Of a stretch of DNA of 34,783 bases, positions 1 through 7,860 are shown one piece after another (positions within the stretch are counted from its first letter, which is position 1; the number at the start of each line of letters is the position of its first letter). The notes beneath the pieces were generated by a model, which worked only from the letters and a program-made list of their open reading frames with translations, was not told where the DNA came from and ran no database searches. Both the position numbers and the translations under genes were made by a program. This DNA is from a virus, in IMG/VR virus record IMGVR_UViG_3300025151_000141, positions 1-34,783 of that record, one strand, 5' to 3'.

Positions 1-1878
1 TTGTCTGTGCGCCACCTCGATCTGCTTCCTCTGGATCTCTGCCTGCGCCAGCATTTCCTCAGGGGAAGGTTGCGGCTCTTCGTTCTGCTGTTGCATCACC
101 TGCTGCATCTGTTGCTGTAGCAATGCCTGCATCTGCTGTGGTGGTCGGAGGTAACTGCCTGCCTCTGCACCCAGACCTTGATCTGCAAATAATCTCTGCA
201 GGGTCTGGTAATACTGCTCTGGCCCAACGATGGGGTTCATCGGTCCGTATTCGGCAATCAGTTGTTCCTGCTTGGCAAGTAGTCCCAGCAGGGCCTGTCT
301 GCGTTCTTCTTCAGATCCTCTGCCGAGGGGCAGGGTGATCAGTACGTCATAGTCGGAAAATGTGCTGGGATCGACTGGAACAAACTCACCACGAAGCCGC
401 ATGATGGTAGGTTGGTCCATGAACTGGAGAATCAATCCCAGCATTCTTTTGTACAACGGTTTGAATCCAGACTCTGCAATATTTCTTGCGATCAATTCCA
501 GTCTGGCTTGTGCTGCCTTTTGGGTCGCAGATACGGCAACTGCCGTTGTGCTTTGCAGATGCTCTGCATCCAGTCCCTGGGAGGCACGGGAGATCCCTGT
601 CCTCTGTTCTTTGATCTCATCCAAATATTGAAGGAGAGGGAAGGCCGCAGCACCGACGAACGGCATTTCCAGCATCTGGATTGCTCCAGCCTGTCGCATG
701 GGAATCAATGCACCTACTTCATCGTTTGCCAGGTCTTCCCAGTCCACTGCAGATTCCAGATAGGAGATCCGAGGTCTGGTGGACAAGGATAGAGAGTCCA
801 GCATGTTTCTCATGACCGCACTCTTGATGCGTTGCACATCGGCAAGTTCGTCGTACAGACTCATGCCTCGCCAGGTGTGCGGGAGCGGATCTTTGCGGAT
901 CAGCACGAAAGGATGTGAGTCTGCAGGTTCGTTGAGTAGAATTTCGTGGGCATTGCCAATCGTGCAGATTCTCCGCAGTTCAGGGACTCCATCCCCGTCT
1001 GCATCTACTCGGACATAACTCTCAACGTACTGAACTAGACGATTGGCTGGATCTGCATCGGTATCGTCCTCTTCTCGCCAGTTCGGATGTCGCAGATTCC
1101 ATTCTTCGTTTGACCTAAAATCGTCCTCATATCCCTTGTATTGGATCACATCTTCGTAACGGTAGCCCAACTCGACCAGGTCCCCGACTCGCAGCAGTTG
1201 TCGGTGTGCGATGATCTTGGCATCTTCCAGACTGGTTGCCGTTCGATTAATCAGAAATTCTTCAGGTGGGAGGCATTCTAGTCTCGTTTTGCCCCGTGGA
1301 ATCCGTCTGGTCAGAGTGACGTTGTACAACCCTGGTTGCTCCTCAATCTCCTCAGACTGGGTAACTTCAAACCCCTCCTGCACAAAGAGACCGATCTGCA
1401 ACTCGTCGAGGCCCATCAACTCACGGGTTTGGATGTCGTACAAGGTCTCATGCCAGCACTTGATCACTCCCTCGCCTTTGATCAAGCAGTCTTTCATTGC
1501 GTCTGCGAACACACTGTAGGCATTCGACTGCTGCATCATCCAGTTCACTAGTTCCGTGGCCTGTGCTGCACCTGCTACATCTTCAGGTCCTCTTGGGATG
1601 AACTCGCAGGGTTTTTCATGAGAAAAGAAAACCCGCATCAACGAGGGCAGGATTGAATGCACGGCATCATGGACATCACGACTGACGACCTGGGATCTGC
1701 CATCCTCCTCAGTGGGACTGTCCCCGCTGTCGGAGAAGGGACTGCCGAGGTAATATCGGAAACTGGATGCTCGGACGGGACTGACCTCATCGTCAATATG
1801 ATCGACGGCATCTTGAACCGTTCCTGCAATCCAGGCTTTCAGATCGTCTTCGGTCATTGCTTGGGGGGATTCAGCCAT
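1..1878 (-). CDS. portal protein, C-terminus beyond the left edge
   Basis: The frame opens at an ATG at 1878 and stays open for 626 codons to the window edge, so the C-terminus is missing. The protein begins MAESPQAMTEDDLKAWIAG and contains the long alpha/beta body and the Gln-rich C-terminal region (runs of QQ and MQQ near the edge) seen in P22/SU10-type portals. The family forms the dodecameric ring at the capsid vertex through which DNA is packaged and ejected. The start overlaps the stop of the preceding small gene (TAATG), which suggests translational coupling. Family assignment comes from recognising the residue pattern and from the location downstream of the terminase genes; no alignment was run. 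Many forward-strand frames across this gene are only shadows. Confidence 0.85.
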   Translation of the reverse strand, partial: MAESPQAMTEDDLKAWIAGTVQDAVDHIDDEVSPVRASSFRYYLGSPFSDSGDSPTEEDGRSQVVSRDVHDAVHSILPSLMRVFFSHEKPCEFIPRGPEDVAGAAQATELVNWMMQQSNAYSVFADAMKDCLIKGEGVIKCWHETLYDIQTRELMGLDELQIGLFVQEGFEVTQSEEIEEQPGLYNVTLTRRIPRGKTRLECLPPEEFLINRTATSLEDAKIIAHRQLLRVGDLVELGYRYEDVIQYKGYEDDFRSNEEWNLRHPNWREEDDTDADPANRLVQYVESYVRVDADGDGVPELRRICTIGNAHEILLNEPADSHPFVLIRKDPLPHTWRGMSLYDELADVQRIKSAVMRNMLDSLSLSTRPRISYLESAVDWEDLANDEVGALIPMRQAGAIQMLEMPFVGAAAFPLLQYLDEIKEQRTGISRASQGLDAEHLQSTTAVAVSATQKAAQARLELIARNIAESGFKPLYKRMLGLILQFMDQPTIMRLRGEFVPVDPSTFSDYDVLITLPLGRGSEEERRQALLGLLAKQEQLIAEYGPMNPIVGPEQYYQTLQRLFADQGLGAEAGSYLRPPQQMQALLQQQMQQVMQQQNEEPQPSPEEMLAQAEIQRKQIEVAHRQ

Positions 1879-2135
1879 TATTTCTTCTTTGCCTTGGTTG
1901 CGACATTCGTTGGTTTGCCACCAACTCCCTGTGCCTTGGATCGTTTTCGACGGACTGCCGAGGTTTTTTCAGACTTGGTCATTGCTGCGGCCTTCGATGC
2001 TGGAACACACTTGGGGTATCCCTTGGAACTGGTGCTGGCCTTCTTGCGACCACAGGGGGGATGTTTGCCATCCTTCTTTCTGCTGATGTCCACCCAGTTC
2101 TGCTTGAACCATTTGTCCAACCCACCTTTTGCCAT
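1878..2135 (-). CDS. small lysine-rich phage protein (DUF5872-like)
   Basis: An 85-residue very basic protein starting MAKGGLDKWFKQNWVDISRKKDG, with CGRK and YPKCVPASKAA segments and a KKK tail. The pattern GLDKWFKQ-WVDI-KKDG-CGR-YPKCVP is one I recognise as a widespread small phage family, named DUF5872 to my recollection; its function is unknown. The two Cys-containing motifs (CGRK, KCVP) could bind metal, which is inference. The start ATG overlaps the stop of the 53-residue gene upstream (TAATG), and its own stop overlaps the portal start in the same way, so it belongs to the portal transcription unit. Confidence 0.75.
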   Translation of the reverse strand: MAKGGLDKWFKQNWVDISRKKDGKHPPCGRKKASTSSKGYPKCVPASKAAAMTKSEKTSAVRRKRSKAQGVGGKPTNVATKAKKK

Positions 2136-2296
2136 TACTTCTTCTTTGGTTTCTTCGACCAGGTTCCTCCCTGGGACTTGTACTGCTTAGCAGCCCATCC
2201 GTTGGCATATGCACTGGGATAGACCTTGAACTTCCGCTTTGCTGCTGCTTTTGCCTTGGCCCAGAGTTTGGGATTGTTCGGTCGGTTCTCGCTCAC
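2135..2296 (-). CDS. small basic phage protein with YPSAYANGWA motif, GTG start
   Basis: A 53-residue protein starting at a GTG (2296) that overlaps the previous stop as GTGA. It reads MSENRPNNPKLWAKAKAAAKRKF, then KVYPSAYANGWAAKQYK, and ends in SKKPKKK. The F-x-VYPSAYANGWA-x-x-YK motif is a recognisable small phage family of unknown function, often found beside the DUF5872-like gene. The stop codon shares its last base with the next ATG (TAATG). The extreme basic charge (Lys and Arg throughout) suggests nucleic-acid or capsid-interior association, which is inference. Confidence 0.7.
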   Translation of the reverse strand: MSENRPNNPKLWAKAKAAAKRKFKVYPSAYANGWAAKQYKSQGGTWSKKPKKK

Positions 2297-2418
2297 TTCT
2301 TCTTCTTCTTGTAGGTTGCCTTCATCTTCATCGGCATCCCTAGTTTCTTTGCAGCTTTCTTCGCCTGGGCCATTCCCTTCTTGGTGTACGAATACTTCTT
2401 ATTTCCAACTTGAGGCAT
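2293..2418 (-). CDS. very small lysine-rich phage protein
   Basis: A 41-residue protein, MPQVGNKKYSYTKKGMAQAKK followed by KLGMPMKMKATY and a terminal run of five Lys. It matches the small MPxVGxKKxxYTxxGMxxAKKAA family I recognise from tailed phages; no function is known. The ATG at 2418 lies four bases after the upstream stop (2422), and the stop overlaps the following GTG start by four bases. Position in a coupled run of four basic genes supports it as real despite its length. Confidence 0.65.
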   Translation of the reverse strand: MPQVGNKKYSYTKKGMAQAKKAAKKLGMPMKMKATYKKKKK

Positions 2419-2421
2419 GAT

Positions 2422-2697
2422 TCACCATTTTGTTTTGTGGGACCAGTATTTGGCAGAAAGTTTGGTGGTTGGTTTGCCCTGAGCGTTGTGACGGGCATAG
2501 TAGGATTTTCGACGGGCCTTCTGAGCCTTCGTCTGGGGATTGGAACCTGCACCCTGCACCCCCTGCTGTCCGAAACGGATCAGGCGCACGGTGTCCCCTT
2601 CCTTTGCTAGAACAGCATGGGATTTCTTGGCATGGGAGGGTGTGCGCTTTGGTTTGTTGTACCCAGAAAAACGTTCACCACGGTAAGTGATTGCCAT
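2422..2697 (-). CDS. small basic phage protein (MAITYRGERFSGYNKPKRTP family)
   Basis: A 91-residue basic protein beginning MAITYRGERFSGYNKPKRTP, then KKSHAVLAKEGDTVRLIRFGQQGVQGAG and a C-terminal AKYWSHKTKW. This pattern (YNKPKRTP, KSHAVLA, LIRFGQQGV, YWxxKxKW) is a recognisable conserved phage family (recalled as DUF6321) that tends to sit near portal genes. Its role is unknown. A ribosome-binding site GGAG sits five bases before the ATG at 2697. It is the first gene of the small basic cluster that leads into the portal. Confidence 0.75.
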   Translation of the reverse strand: MAITYRGERFSGYNKPKRTPSHAKKSHAVLAKEGDTVRLIRFGQQGVQGAGSNPQTKAQKARRKSYYARHNAQGKPTTKLSAKYWSHKTKW

Positions 2698-2774
2698 CCC
2701 ATCTCCGGTAATTCGGGTAATTCAAATTACTTGAAACTGGAACAAGGAAACGCAGAAGATGCAAGTCTTTTCAA

Positions 2775-3614
2775 TCAGAGTAAGGGAAATTCCAATTGTG
2801 CTGTATCCTCTAGGATTTCCTCCTCTATTCTCTCCTTTACGATATTCCCCTTTTCTATGCTCTCTTTTGCGATTTCAAAATATTTTGAATCAAGTTCAAT
2901 ACCGATGAAGTTCCGCTTGAGATGTTTGCAAGCTACGCCAGTAGTGCCACTTCCCATAAAGCAATCCAGAACAATATCACTTTCATTGCTCCAAGAAATG
3001 ATATGATCATGAGCAAGCTGATATGGGAAAGGTGCAGGATGATTCCCTCCTCTAGATTCTGGAGTGATCTTCCAAATATTAAATCGTTGTCCATATTCAG
3101 GCTGTATCCAGTCTGGATTTGACTTTGCTTTAAAAGAACCATTTTCCAGCCGAATTGTCCCTTCGCCCTTTTTTTCTCCGACTGTTTTGCATTTTCTGTC
3201 TTTTATGGGATTAAATGTTTTTAATTTATCCTTACACCAGACAAACATATACTCAAAAACTGGTGCATATCTTGTCTGCAATGCTCCAACCGCAGAAAAA
3301 TTCGGTTTCATGTAAATCATCGTGTCGTGGAGATTAAATCCACACTCTTTAGCCCATAATGCCTGCTTGAAGGATGTGCCTGTTTCACTCCCTGCAATCG
3401 TTGCATCTCCCACTACCCAGACAACGACACCACCGTCTTTCGTTACTCGATAGAGATCCTGAATAACTGCTTTCCAAACATGCTCTCCCCATTGATCATT
3501 ATTGCCATTGTACGTGCGAAGGTTGTCGTAAGGAGGACTGGTTACTGTTAAATCCACACTCCCATCAGGTATCTTCTTCATCTTCTCCAGACAATCGCCT
3601 TGTATTAGGTCCAT
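2775..3614 (-). CDS. DNA methyltransferase, N4-cytosine (beta-class) type
   Basis: This is a SAM-dependent DNA methyltransferase. The catalytic motif TSPPY lies near residue 25 and the SAM-binding motif I (VLDCFMGSGTTGVAC) near residues 215-229, so catalytic motif precedes SAM motif, the beta-class order. TSPPY is typical of N4-cytosine enzymes, while adenine enzymes more often have DPPY or NPPY. The ATG at 3614 is preferred; a GTG one codon upstream is possible. There is no restriction endonuclease nearby, so it is an orphan enzyme, probably protecting phage DNA from host restriction or marking phage DNA (inference). Its target sequence cannot be read from the window. Confidence 0.88.
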   Translation of the reverse strand: MDLIQGDCLEKMKKIPDGSVDLTVTSPPYDNLRTYNGNNDQWGEHVWKAVIQDLYRVTKDGGVVVWVVGDATIAGSETGTSFKQALWAKECGFNLHDTMIYMKPNFSAVGALQTRYAPVFEYMFVWCKDKLKTFNPIKDRKCKTVGEKKGEGTIRLENGSFKAKSNPDWIQPEYGQRFNIWKITPESRGGNHPAPFPYQLAHDHIISWSNESDIVLDCFMGSGTTGVACKHLKRNFIGIELDSKYFEIAKESIEKGNIVKERIEEEILEDTAQLEFPLL

Positions 3615-3621
3615 CACCAGC

Positions 3622-3885
3622 TTAGGTCCTCTTTTCGCAGAATCTGCAGATGGACTGGGTGGGACGGAAGAAGGGGGGTTTGTTCGGTTTGAAGGTCTGG
3701 CACTTTCCGCAGAACTTCAGGGCAGGTTCTACGATCACCTTCTGCAGATAATCCATCTCTGCTTTCAGCTCATAGGACCCCTGGTACTCATCCTCCTCCT
3801 CATGATCTTCTTCCTTTGCAGGGAGGGCAGACAATCTTTCCTGCAGTCTTGCAGACAACGGTCTGCGGTGGGGTCTACTCTTCAT
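3622..3885 (-). CDS. small zinc-ribbon-like protein
   Basis: An 87-residue protein with a basic N-terminus (MKSRPHRRPLSARLQERLSAL), an acidic stretch (EEDHEEEDEY), and a C-terminal four-cysteine cluster, CGKC about 14 residues before CRFC. This looks like a single zinc ribbon. The function is unknown; such proteins commonly bind nucleic acid or protein. The ATG overlaps the end of the preceding gene by 11 bases. It ends four bases before the GTG preceding the methyltransferase ATG, so the two are likely co-translated. Confidence 0.6.
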   Translation of the reverse strand: MKSRPHRRPLSARLQERLSALPAKEEDHEEEDEYQGSYELKAEMDYLQKVIVEPALKFCGKCQTFKPNKPPFFRPTQSICRFCEKRT

Positions 3886-4150
3886 CTTTTTTGCTCAACT
3901 CTCCACCAAGACCAGAGTATCCTGCTAAATCAATCCAACTGTCTAGGTGCGTGGGGTCCCCTGACAATCGAACCAATTTCAAGGAAACCATGCACAGCAA
4001 GACATCTGCACTTGATACCTCTTGACCTAAAACAACAGACCAAACCTTGGCAACTTCTGCAAAATGTGCGGATGCTTCCCCGTATGAATTGTGTCGATCT
4101 CCTGTGATCAAGGAAATTGCTGTCTCTAGTATTTGCTCTCTATCCATCAT
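3875..4150 (-). CDS. DUF6378-like phage protein
   Basis: A roughly 91-residue protein with MDREQILETAISLITGDRHNSYG, then DVLLCMVSLKLVRLSGDPTHLDSWIDLAGY. The GDR-x-x-YG, K-x-x-R and D-x-WIDLAGY pattern is the small all-helical phage family I know as DUF6378. It resembles MazG/dUTPase-like helical nucleotide-handling proteins in look, but no activity is established. It overlaps the PP-loop gene upstream by about 11 bases. Two adjacent ATGs (4150, 4147) are equally good starts. The neighbouring dCTP deaminase fits a nucleotide-metabolism cassette. Confidence 0.65.
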   Translation of the reverse strand: MMDREQILETAISLITGDRHNSYGEASAHFAEVAKVWSVVLGQEVSSADVLLCMVSLKLVRLSGDPTHLDSWIDLAGYSGLGGELSKKDEE

Positions 4151-4877
4151 AACATCCACAAGGCATCTCAGAATAAAATGGGAATGTCTCCTGAAGTCCT
4201 GCTGTCTTGATTAAATGGGTCCAAGACCAATCTCGGCCTAATCCCTTAATCTTGTTCAGTTCTGCATTCTCCTCCATTGCCATCGCACGATCTTGAAGGT
4301 CTGGAGGCAACTCAAGAATTTCTGCAGGTTTTGCGTTTGGACAGAAAAAACAGGCAGACTTCCCAGGCAACGGAAGATTTTCCTTTTTGATTGCTGTAAT
4401 GCAGTCGTCACGACCCCACTCCCAAAGCAATAAAGGATATTCATTTTGGTATTTTGACGATTTGCTTTTAACTGCACGGTGCAGTTCGTCTGCATCAATG
4501 CCTATGAACTTTTGAACAACCTTTCCATTGTCCCAAACTTTTTTGCATTCTGAGTTGTTGTTGCACCACTTCTCAAACGGTTCGATCTTGTACTTGAGAG
4601 AGCAAGTTTTGAATCCAAAGGCAACAGGAGGAAGTGTCTTTTTCCGTAAACACTCTTCTTCTAGTGTTTCGTTATTACCTTCTTTGCGAATTATGGTGAT
4701 CTCAGGAAACCCATTTCGTTTACACCACAGTTGCATCCGCTCAAGGTGTTCATAGGTTTCTGGTCGTTCTCCTCCTGTGTCTGCAAACAAGATGGCATCA
4801 GGAATCCAAGACCAGTCTCTCATGCCAATCAACATTGCGGTGCTGTTCGTCCCTCCTCCATATGAAACCAGTTTCAT
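4140..4877 (-). CDS. PP-loop ATPase, PAPS reductase / DndC-like
   Basis: A 245-residue protein of the PAPS-reductase/PP-loop superfamily. The N-terminal SYGGGTNSTA (residues 5-14) is the PP-loop that binds ATP or PAPS, and FADTGGERPETYEH follows as in the family. KTCSLKYK (Cys92) and ACFFCPN (Cys176, Cys179) give cysteines that could hold an Fe-S cluster, as in DndC and related sulfur-transfer enzymes. Phage homologues are usually annotated as phosphoadenosine phosphosulfate reductase, but a true CysH catalytic C-terminus (ECG-x-H) is not visible; the end reads MPCGCYDG. A role in nucleic-acid modification or sulfur assimilation cannot be separated here. It overlaps the dCTP deaminase gene by ATGA. 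Confidence 0.8.
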   Translation of the reverse strand: MKLVSYGGGTNSTAMLIGMRDWSWIPDAILFADTGGERPETYEHLERMQLWCKRNGFPEITIIRKEGNNETLEEECLRKKTLPPVAFGFKTCSLKYKIEPFEKWCNNNSECKKVWDNGKVVQKFIGIDADELHRAVKSKSSKYQNEYPLLLWEWGRDDCITAIKKENLPLPGKSACFFCPNAKPAEILELPPDLQDRAMAMEENAELNKIKGLGRDWSWTHLIKTAGLQETFPFYSEMPCGCYDG

Positions 4878-5395
4878 TCCTCATCCTCCTTAATCCTCGA
4901 TGGTGTCGGTCCTACCTGACCTTGGTACTTCCCTCGGTATGGCCTCTTCGACTGCCCGTGCAGATTGTGCATCACCAGTTGGCAAATTCTCATCATGGGT
5001 TTGAGGAGGACGGGGGCATTGGATTGGTTGACCAACTCGAGGGTGATCTGACCTGTGAATCCAGCATCGATAAATCCTGCGTTCTGCACCTGGATGCCCA
5101 ACCGTCCGACACTGGATCTCCCATGCACGACTCCGCACATATGATCCGGCACTTTGATCAGTTCGTTCGTGGTTGCCAGCAGGAACTTGCCAGGGTAGAG
5201 GATGGTGGTCTCGACTGGGGCGAGTTTGTGGGGGTAGTCTTCATTTGTTGTGATGTACGGACGATCTTCGGGAAGGTACGGAATCAGGTAGTCCTTGCCT
5301 AAAGTCAGGTCTACTGAACAGGGTCCGAGATGGACATCGGCAGGCAAGTATCCGCTTGTGATTAGTTCCAATAATTTTTCATCCGATAAGACCAT
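4874..5395 (-). CDS. dcd: dCTP deaminase
   Basis: A 173-residue trimeric-fold dCTP deaminase/dUTPase family protein. The signature HGRSSVGRLGIQVQNAGFIDAG followed by FTGQITLEL (residues 92-122) carries the phosphate-binding Arg-Ser-Ser and the conserved Glu of the deaminase (ITLEL, Glu120), which distinguishes it from a plain dUTPase. The enzyme converts dCTP to dUTP, feeding dTTP synthesis during phage replication. AGGAG lies six bases before the ATG. A 29-base gap with an AT-rich TATATATA stretch separates it from terL. It heads the modification cassette, and its stop overlaps the PP-loop start. Confidence 0.88.
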   Translation of the reverse strand: MVLSDEKLLELITSGYLPADVHLGPCSVDLTLGKDYLIPYLPEDRPYITTNEDYPHKLAPVETTILYPGKFLLATTNELIKVPDHMCGVVHGRSSVGRLGIQVQNAGFIDAGFTGQITLELVNQSNAPVLLKPMMRICQLVMHNLHGQSKRPYRGKYQGQVGPTPSRIKEDEE

Positions 5396-5424
5396 AAAAA
5401 TCTCCTATATATATATGGTATAGA

Positions 5425-6804
5425 TTAGACAACTCCTCCCACGTTCCTCCTGCGACCTCGACTCCTCCTCCGATACTGCCCTGATGCGCCTGCTGCCGAA
5501 CTTGCGAACGTCAGCACCAGACTGTCTGCAAAGTCTGTCGATCTGCCCAGACGTTTCTTCGTTTCGGCCTTGCTCTCCACGATCATCTTGCCACTGCTGT
5601 TGAAGGAGTACCGTGGTGCAGTCAGGTCTGCGATCAAACTGTCGTCATTCGGAATCTGCACCTCCTCACTAAACCAGGATTTGGTTGCATCCCAGAGTTC
5701 TGCACGGAGATTGGCATATCGGTCTGCCATTGCTGGGGATTCGGAGACATTCACTCCACGGGCACTGATGTCCAATTCCCGCAGTCGGTCCAAGACCCCT
5801 GCACCCAATCCAATAGAGTCCACTAGGATCTCATCTGGAGGTTCGTCTGCCGAGTTCAGCAAGTCCAAGACTCGGCCGCTCAGTTCCATCAAGGAGAGTT
5901 TCTTCCAAGACTGCAGTTTGAGGAGGTGACGACCTTTCCGAATACAAAGCACAGATGCATCGTCTCCGTATCGTGCGACATCTAATCCCCAGACTGTAGG
6001 GGTTCCCTCCGGTTGCTCGACTGTTCGTTTGCTGGCTTGCTCCACGGCATGGAGACTGATGAGGGTGTCGTCTTCTGCTAGAGGGAATTCTCCCAGCACC
6101 CGCACTCGGAAGGCATTCGATTCCTCTCCGTACTTGATCTTCAGTTCCTCAATGAAGTCCTCACTCACCAGATCACTGTCGTAACAACTCACCCGTCTAG
6201 TCCACCATCTGTCTCGCAACCTCGTATGGGTTTCGTAAAAGTACCCACTGTTTCTGGTCCCGTTGCCAATCAACAACACAGATGCCTTGTGGGAACTCAT
6301 CGAGGAATATGCTGAAACAAACACCTGCTCTGGGATTGCAGAGGCCTCATCGAAAATCAAAAGAACGTTCTCCGCATGAACGCCTGCCATTGCCTCTGGA
6401 GACTCTGCACGACTCGTCCTTGCACTGATGAATGCCTCTGTCGGAGAAGATGCCAACTCAATCCGGTCACTCTTGACTTCCAGCAGATTGCGGAGAGGGG
6501 AAGGAAGTTCCTTGATCCATCTTTTCACCTCTGCGAACAAGGCATCGTATAACTGGGATGCAGAAGGCGCAGTGCAGACAATCTTCACCGGATACCTCGT
6601 CAGGAGGAACCAGATCATCAACCAGGACGCAACTGAAGATTTTCCACATCCGTGTCCACTGATCACCGAGCAGAGAGATCGCTTGTCCTTGCCAATCTTC
6701 TGCAAGACCTCCCGTTGCCAGTCCTGGGGTTCGACGTTGAGGAGGTCTTCCACAAATTCTGCTGGTCTGTCTGCGTAGAGGAGGACGGATTCGGAAAGGT
6801 TCAT
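5425..6804 (-). CDS. terL: terminase large subunit
   Basis: A 459-residue packaging motor. The ATPase domain has a Walker A of SGHGCGKSS (residues 49-57) and a Walker B of VLLIFDEAS (147-155). The C-terminal RNase H-like nuclease has WGLDVARYGDDAS (Asp275), EILVDSIGLGAG and TDFADSLVL as its three acidic motifs. It translocates DNA into the procapsid and cuts the concatemer. The start ATG overlaps the rusA stop (ATGA). The order terS, noncoding block, rusA, terL, then portal further downstream is normal for packaging genes apart from the interposed modification cassette. The C-terminus is Arg-rich (YRRRSRGRRR). Confidence 0.95.
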   Translation of the reverse strand: MNLSESVLLYADRPAEFVEDLLNVEPQDWQREVLQKIGKDKRSLCSVISGHGCGKSSVASWLMIWFLLTRYPVKIVCTAPSASQLYDALFAEVKRWIKELPSPLRNLLEVKSDRIELASSPTEAFISARTSRAESPEAMAGVHAENVLLIFDEASAIPEQVFVSAYSSMSSHKASVLLIGNGTRNSGYFYETHTRLRDRWWTRRVSCYDSDLVSEDFIEELKIKYGEESNAFRVRVLGEFPLAEDDTLISLHAVEQASKRTVEQPEGTPTVWGLDVARYGDDASVLCIRKGRHLLKLQSWKKLSLMELSGRVLDLLNSADEPPDEILVDSIGLGAGVLDRLRELDISARGVNVSESPAMADRYANLRAELWDATKSWFSEEVQIPNDDSLIADLTAPRYSFNSSGKMIVESKAETKKRLGRSTDFADSLVLTFASSAAGASGQYRRRSRGRRRNVGGVV

Positions 6805-7172
6805 GCTTCATCCTGCAAATCGTCAATGATGATTGCACCCTCATTCCCCCAGATTTTTTCAATCTCCAGCTTCCAGACCGTCGAGTCCTCCTTCAGCAGT
6901 CCATCCATCAATGCCTTGCAGAGATTGTCTGCATCCGGTCTCTGCTGCATCGGTTTGCCTGCTTGCTCTAACTTCTTCTTCTTGGACCAGGACTTCGGCA
7001 TTGGGCAGACAAAGACCACTCGGAACACATCCGGTAACGTCCAACCCTCGGCCTGAGTCCGTAACTCATCACAAAACGCACGGTATCGGATTACGACCTT
7101 TCGCTTGGCCCAGACATCTCTGCGGGTCATCCTTGGTTTGGCAACTGGGGAAATTTTGAAAATTTTTAGCAT
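6801..7172 (-). CDS. rusA: RusA-like Holliday junction resolvase
   Basis: A 123-residue protein with RPDADNLCKALMDGLL (residues 78-93) and a following acidic KEDSTVW, the metal-binding Asp cluster of RusA endonucleases. The N-terminal KPRMTRRD and PMPKSWSKKKK match the basic DNA-binding part. RusA enzymes cut branched DNA, which in phages clears recombination or replication intermediates before packaging; the coupling to terL fits this. The start ATG has no clear ribosome-binding site, and the region upstream is noncoding and GC-rich. Length is normal for the family. Confidence 0.88.
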   Translation of the reverse strand: MLKIFKISPVAKPRMTRRDVWAKRKVVIRYRAFCDELRTQAEGWTLPDVFRVVFVCPMPKSWSKKKKLEQAGKPMQQRPDADNLCKALMDGLLKEDSTVWKLEIEKIWGNEGAIIIDDLQDEA

Positions 7173-7413
7173 TGGGGCACGGTTTCAGATTTCAGGGGGT
7201 ACGGGGGAGGTGGAGGGGTGCGCCCACGCACCCGCCCCTTGGTTCCGCCACCCCAGGGGGGGTCTGCGAAAATCTGCGATCTGACCCCCCAAATTGATAA
7301 AATCTATATGTTCGATAATGTCAGATATCGGACTCATACCCCAGTGTTTATGCGGCATAGAGACGATAAAATGTGTATCAAATCGGGCGCACGTAATGCT
7401 AACAAGCATCTGC
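7173..7413. other. GC-rich structured block between terS and rusA, candidate cos/pac site
   Basis: A 241-base stretch between terS and rusA with strong local structure. A 7-bp stem GGGTGCG/CGCACCC with a CCCA loop lies near 7222-7242. A second inverted repeat GGGGGGTC/GACCCCCC (about 7256-7289) encloses a direct repeat TCTGCGA-AAA-TCTGCGA. On the minus strand an open frame from an ATG at 7409 to 7185 (74 codons) fills most of it, but it resembles no family and has no good ribosome-binding site, so I treat it as doubtful. Position beside the terminase genes makes this a plausible packaging-recognition or cohesive-end site (inference). There is no clear promoter. Confidence 0.45.
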
Positions 7414-7860
7414 TTAGTCCTTGGTCTTTTGCTCAGGCTGATGTTCAATCTCCGCTTTCCTCTTGGCAATCTTCTTCATCGTGTCCAAGTGTTCCTTCCG
7501 CATTGAATGCTCAACAGACACATCCTTCTTCATTCGTTCAGCAAGGAATTCAGGATGGTACTTGGCGCAGATCCATTGCCTTGCTCGGATGGACACATCC
7601 GCAGCACGTGGATCAATCCGTCCCTGTTCACACTCTCGTGCTAAATGTTCGATGTGTTCAGCATGTCGCATAGCTCTCTGATTGAGAGCAGACATATACC
7701 GTTCTTGATGATTCCGGTTCAGCAACTGATACAAGGCATATCTCGTCATCCCATACTTCTCGGCAGTCTCTTGAATGGACATCCCATCCGCAATGTGATT
7801 GCAGAACACTTCCACCTGTTCATCGGAATACTTTCGATTGCTCTTCTTTGGCTCAGTCAT
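7414..7860 (-). CDS. terS: terminase small subunit
   Basis: A 148-residue protein starting MTEPKKSNRKYSDEQVEVFC. Residues about 13-50 form a helix-turn-helix (EQVEVFCNHIADGMSIQETAEKYGMTRYALYQLLNRN), followed by helices with RQWICAKYHPEFLAERMK, a pattern typical of phage small terminases. It would bind the packaging site and load TerL. The ATG at 7860 overlaps the upstream stop (TAATG) and is preferred over an in-frame GTG/TTG start four codons earlier. It lies two genes upstream of terL, and the probable packaging site follows directly. Confidence 0.8.
   Translation of the reverse strand: MTEPKKSNRKYSDEQVEVFCNHIADGMSIQETAEKYGMTRYALYQLLNRNHQERYMSALNQRAMRHAEHIEHLARECEQGRIDPRAADVSIRARQWICAKYHPEFLAERMKKDVSVEHSMRKEHLDTMKKIAKRKAEIEHQPEQKTKD

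Noticed and set aside
123-1551. Several forward-strand open frames over the left 1.9 kb
   Set aside because: They are shadows of the continuous 626-codon portal frame on the minus strand, which has clear protein character.
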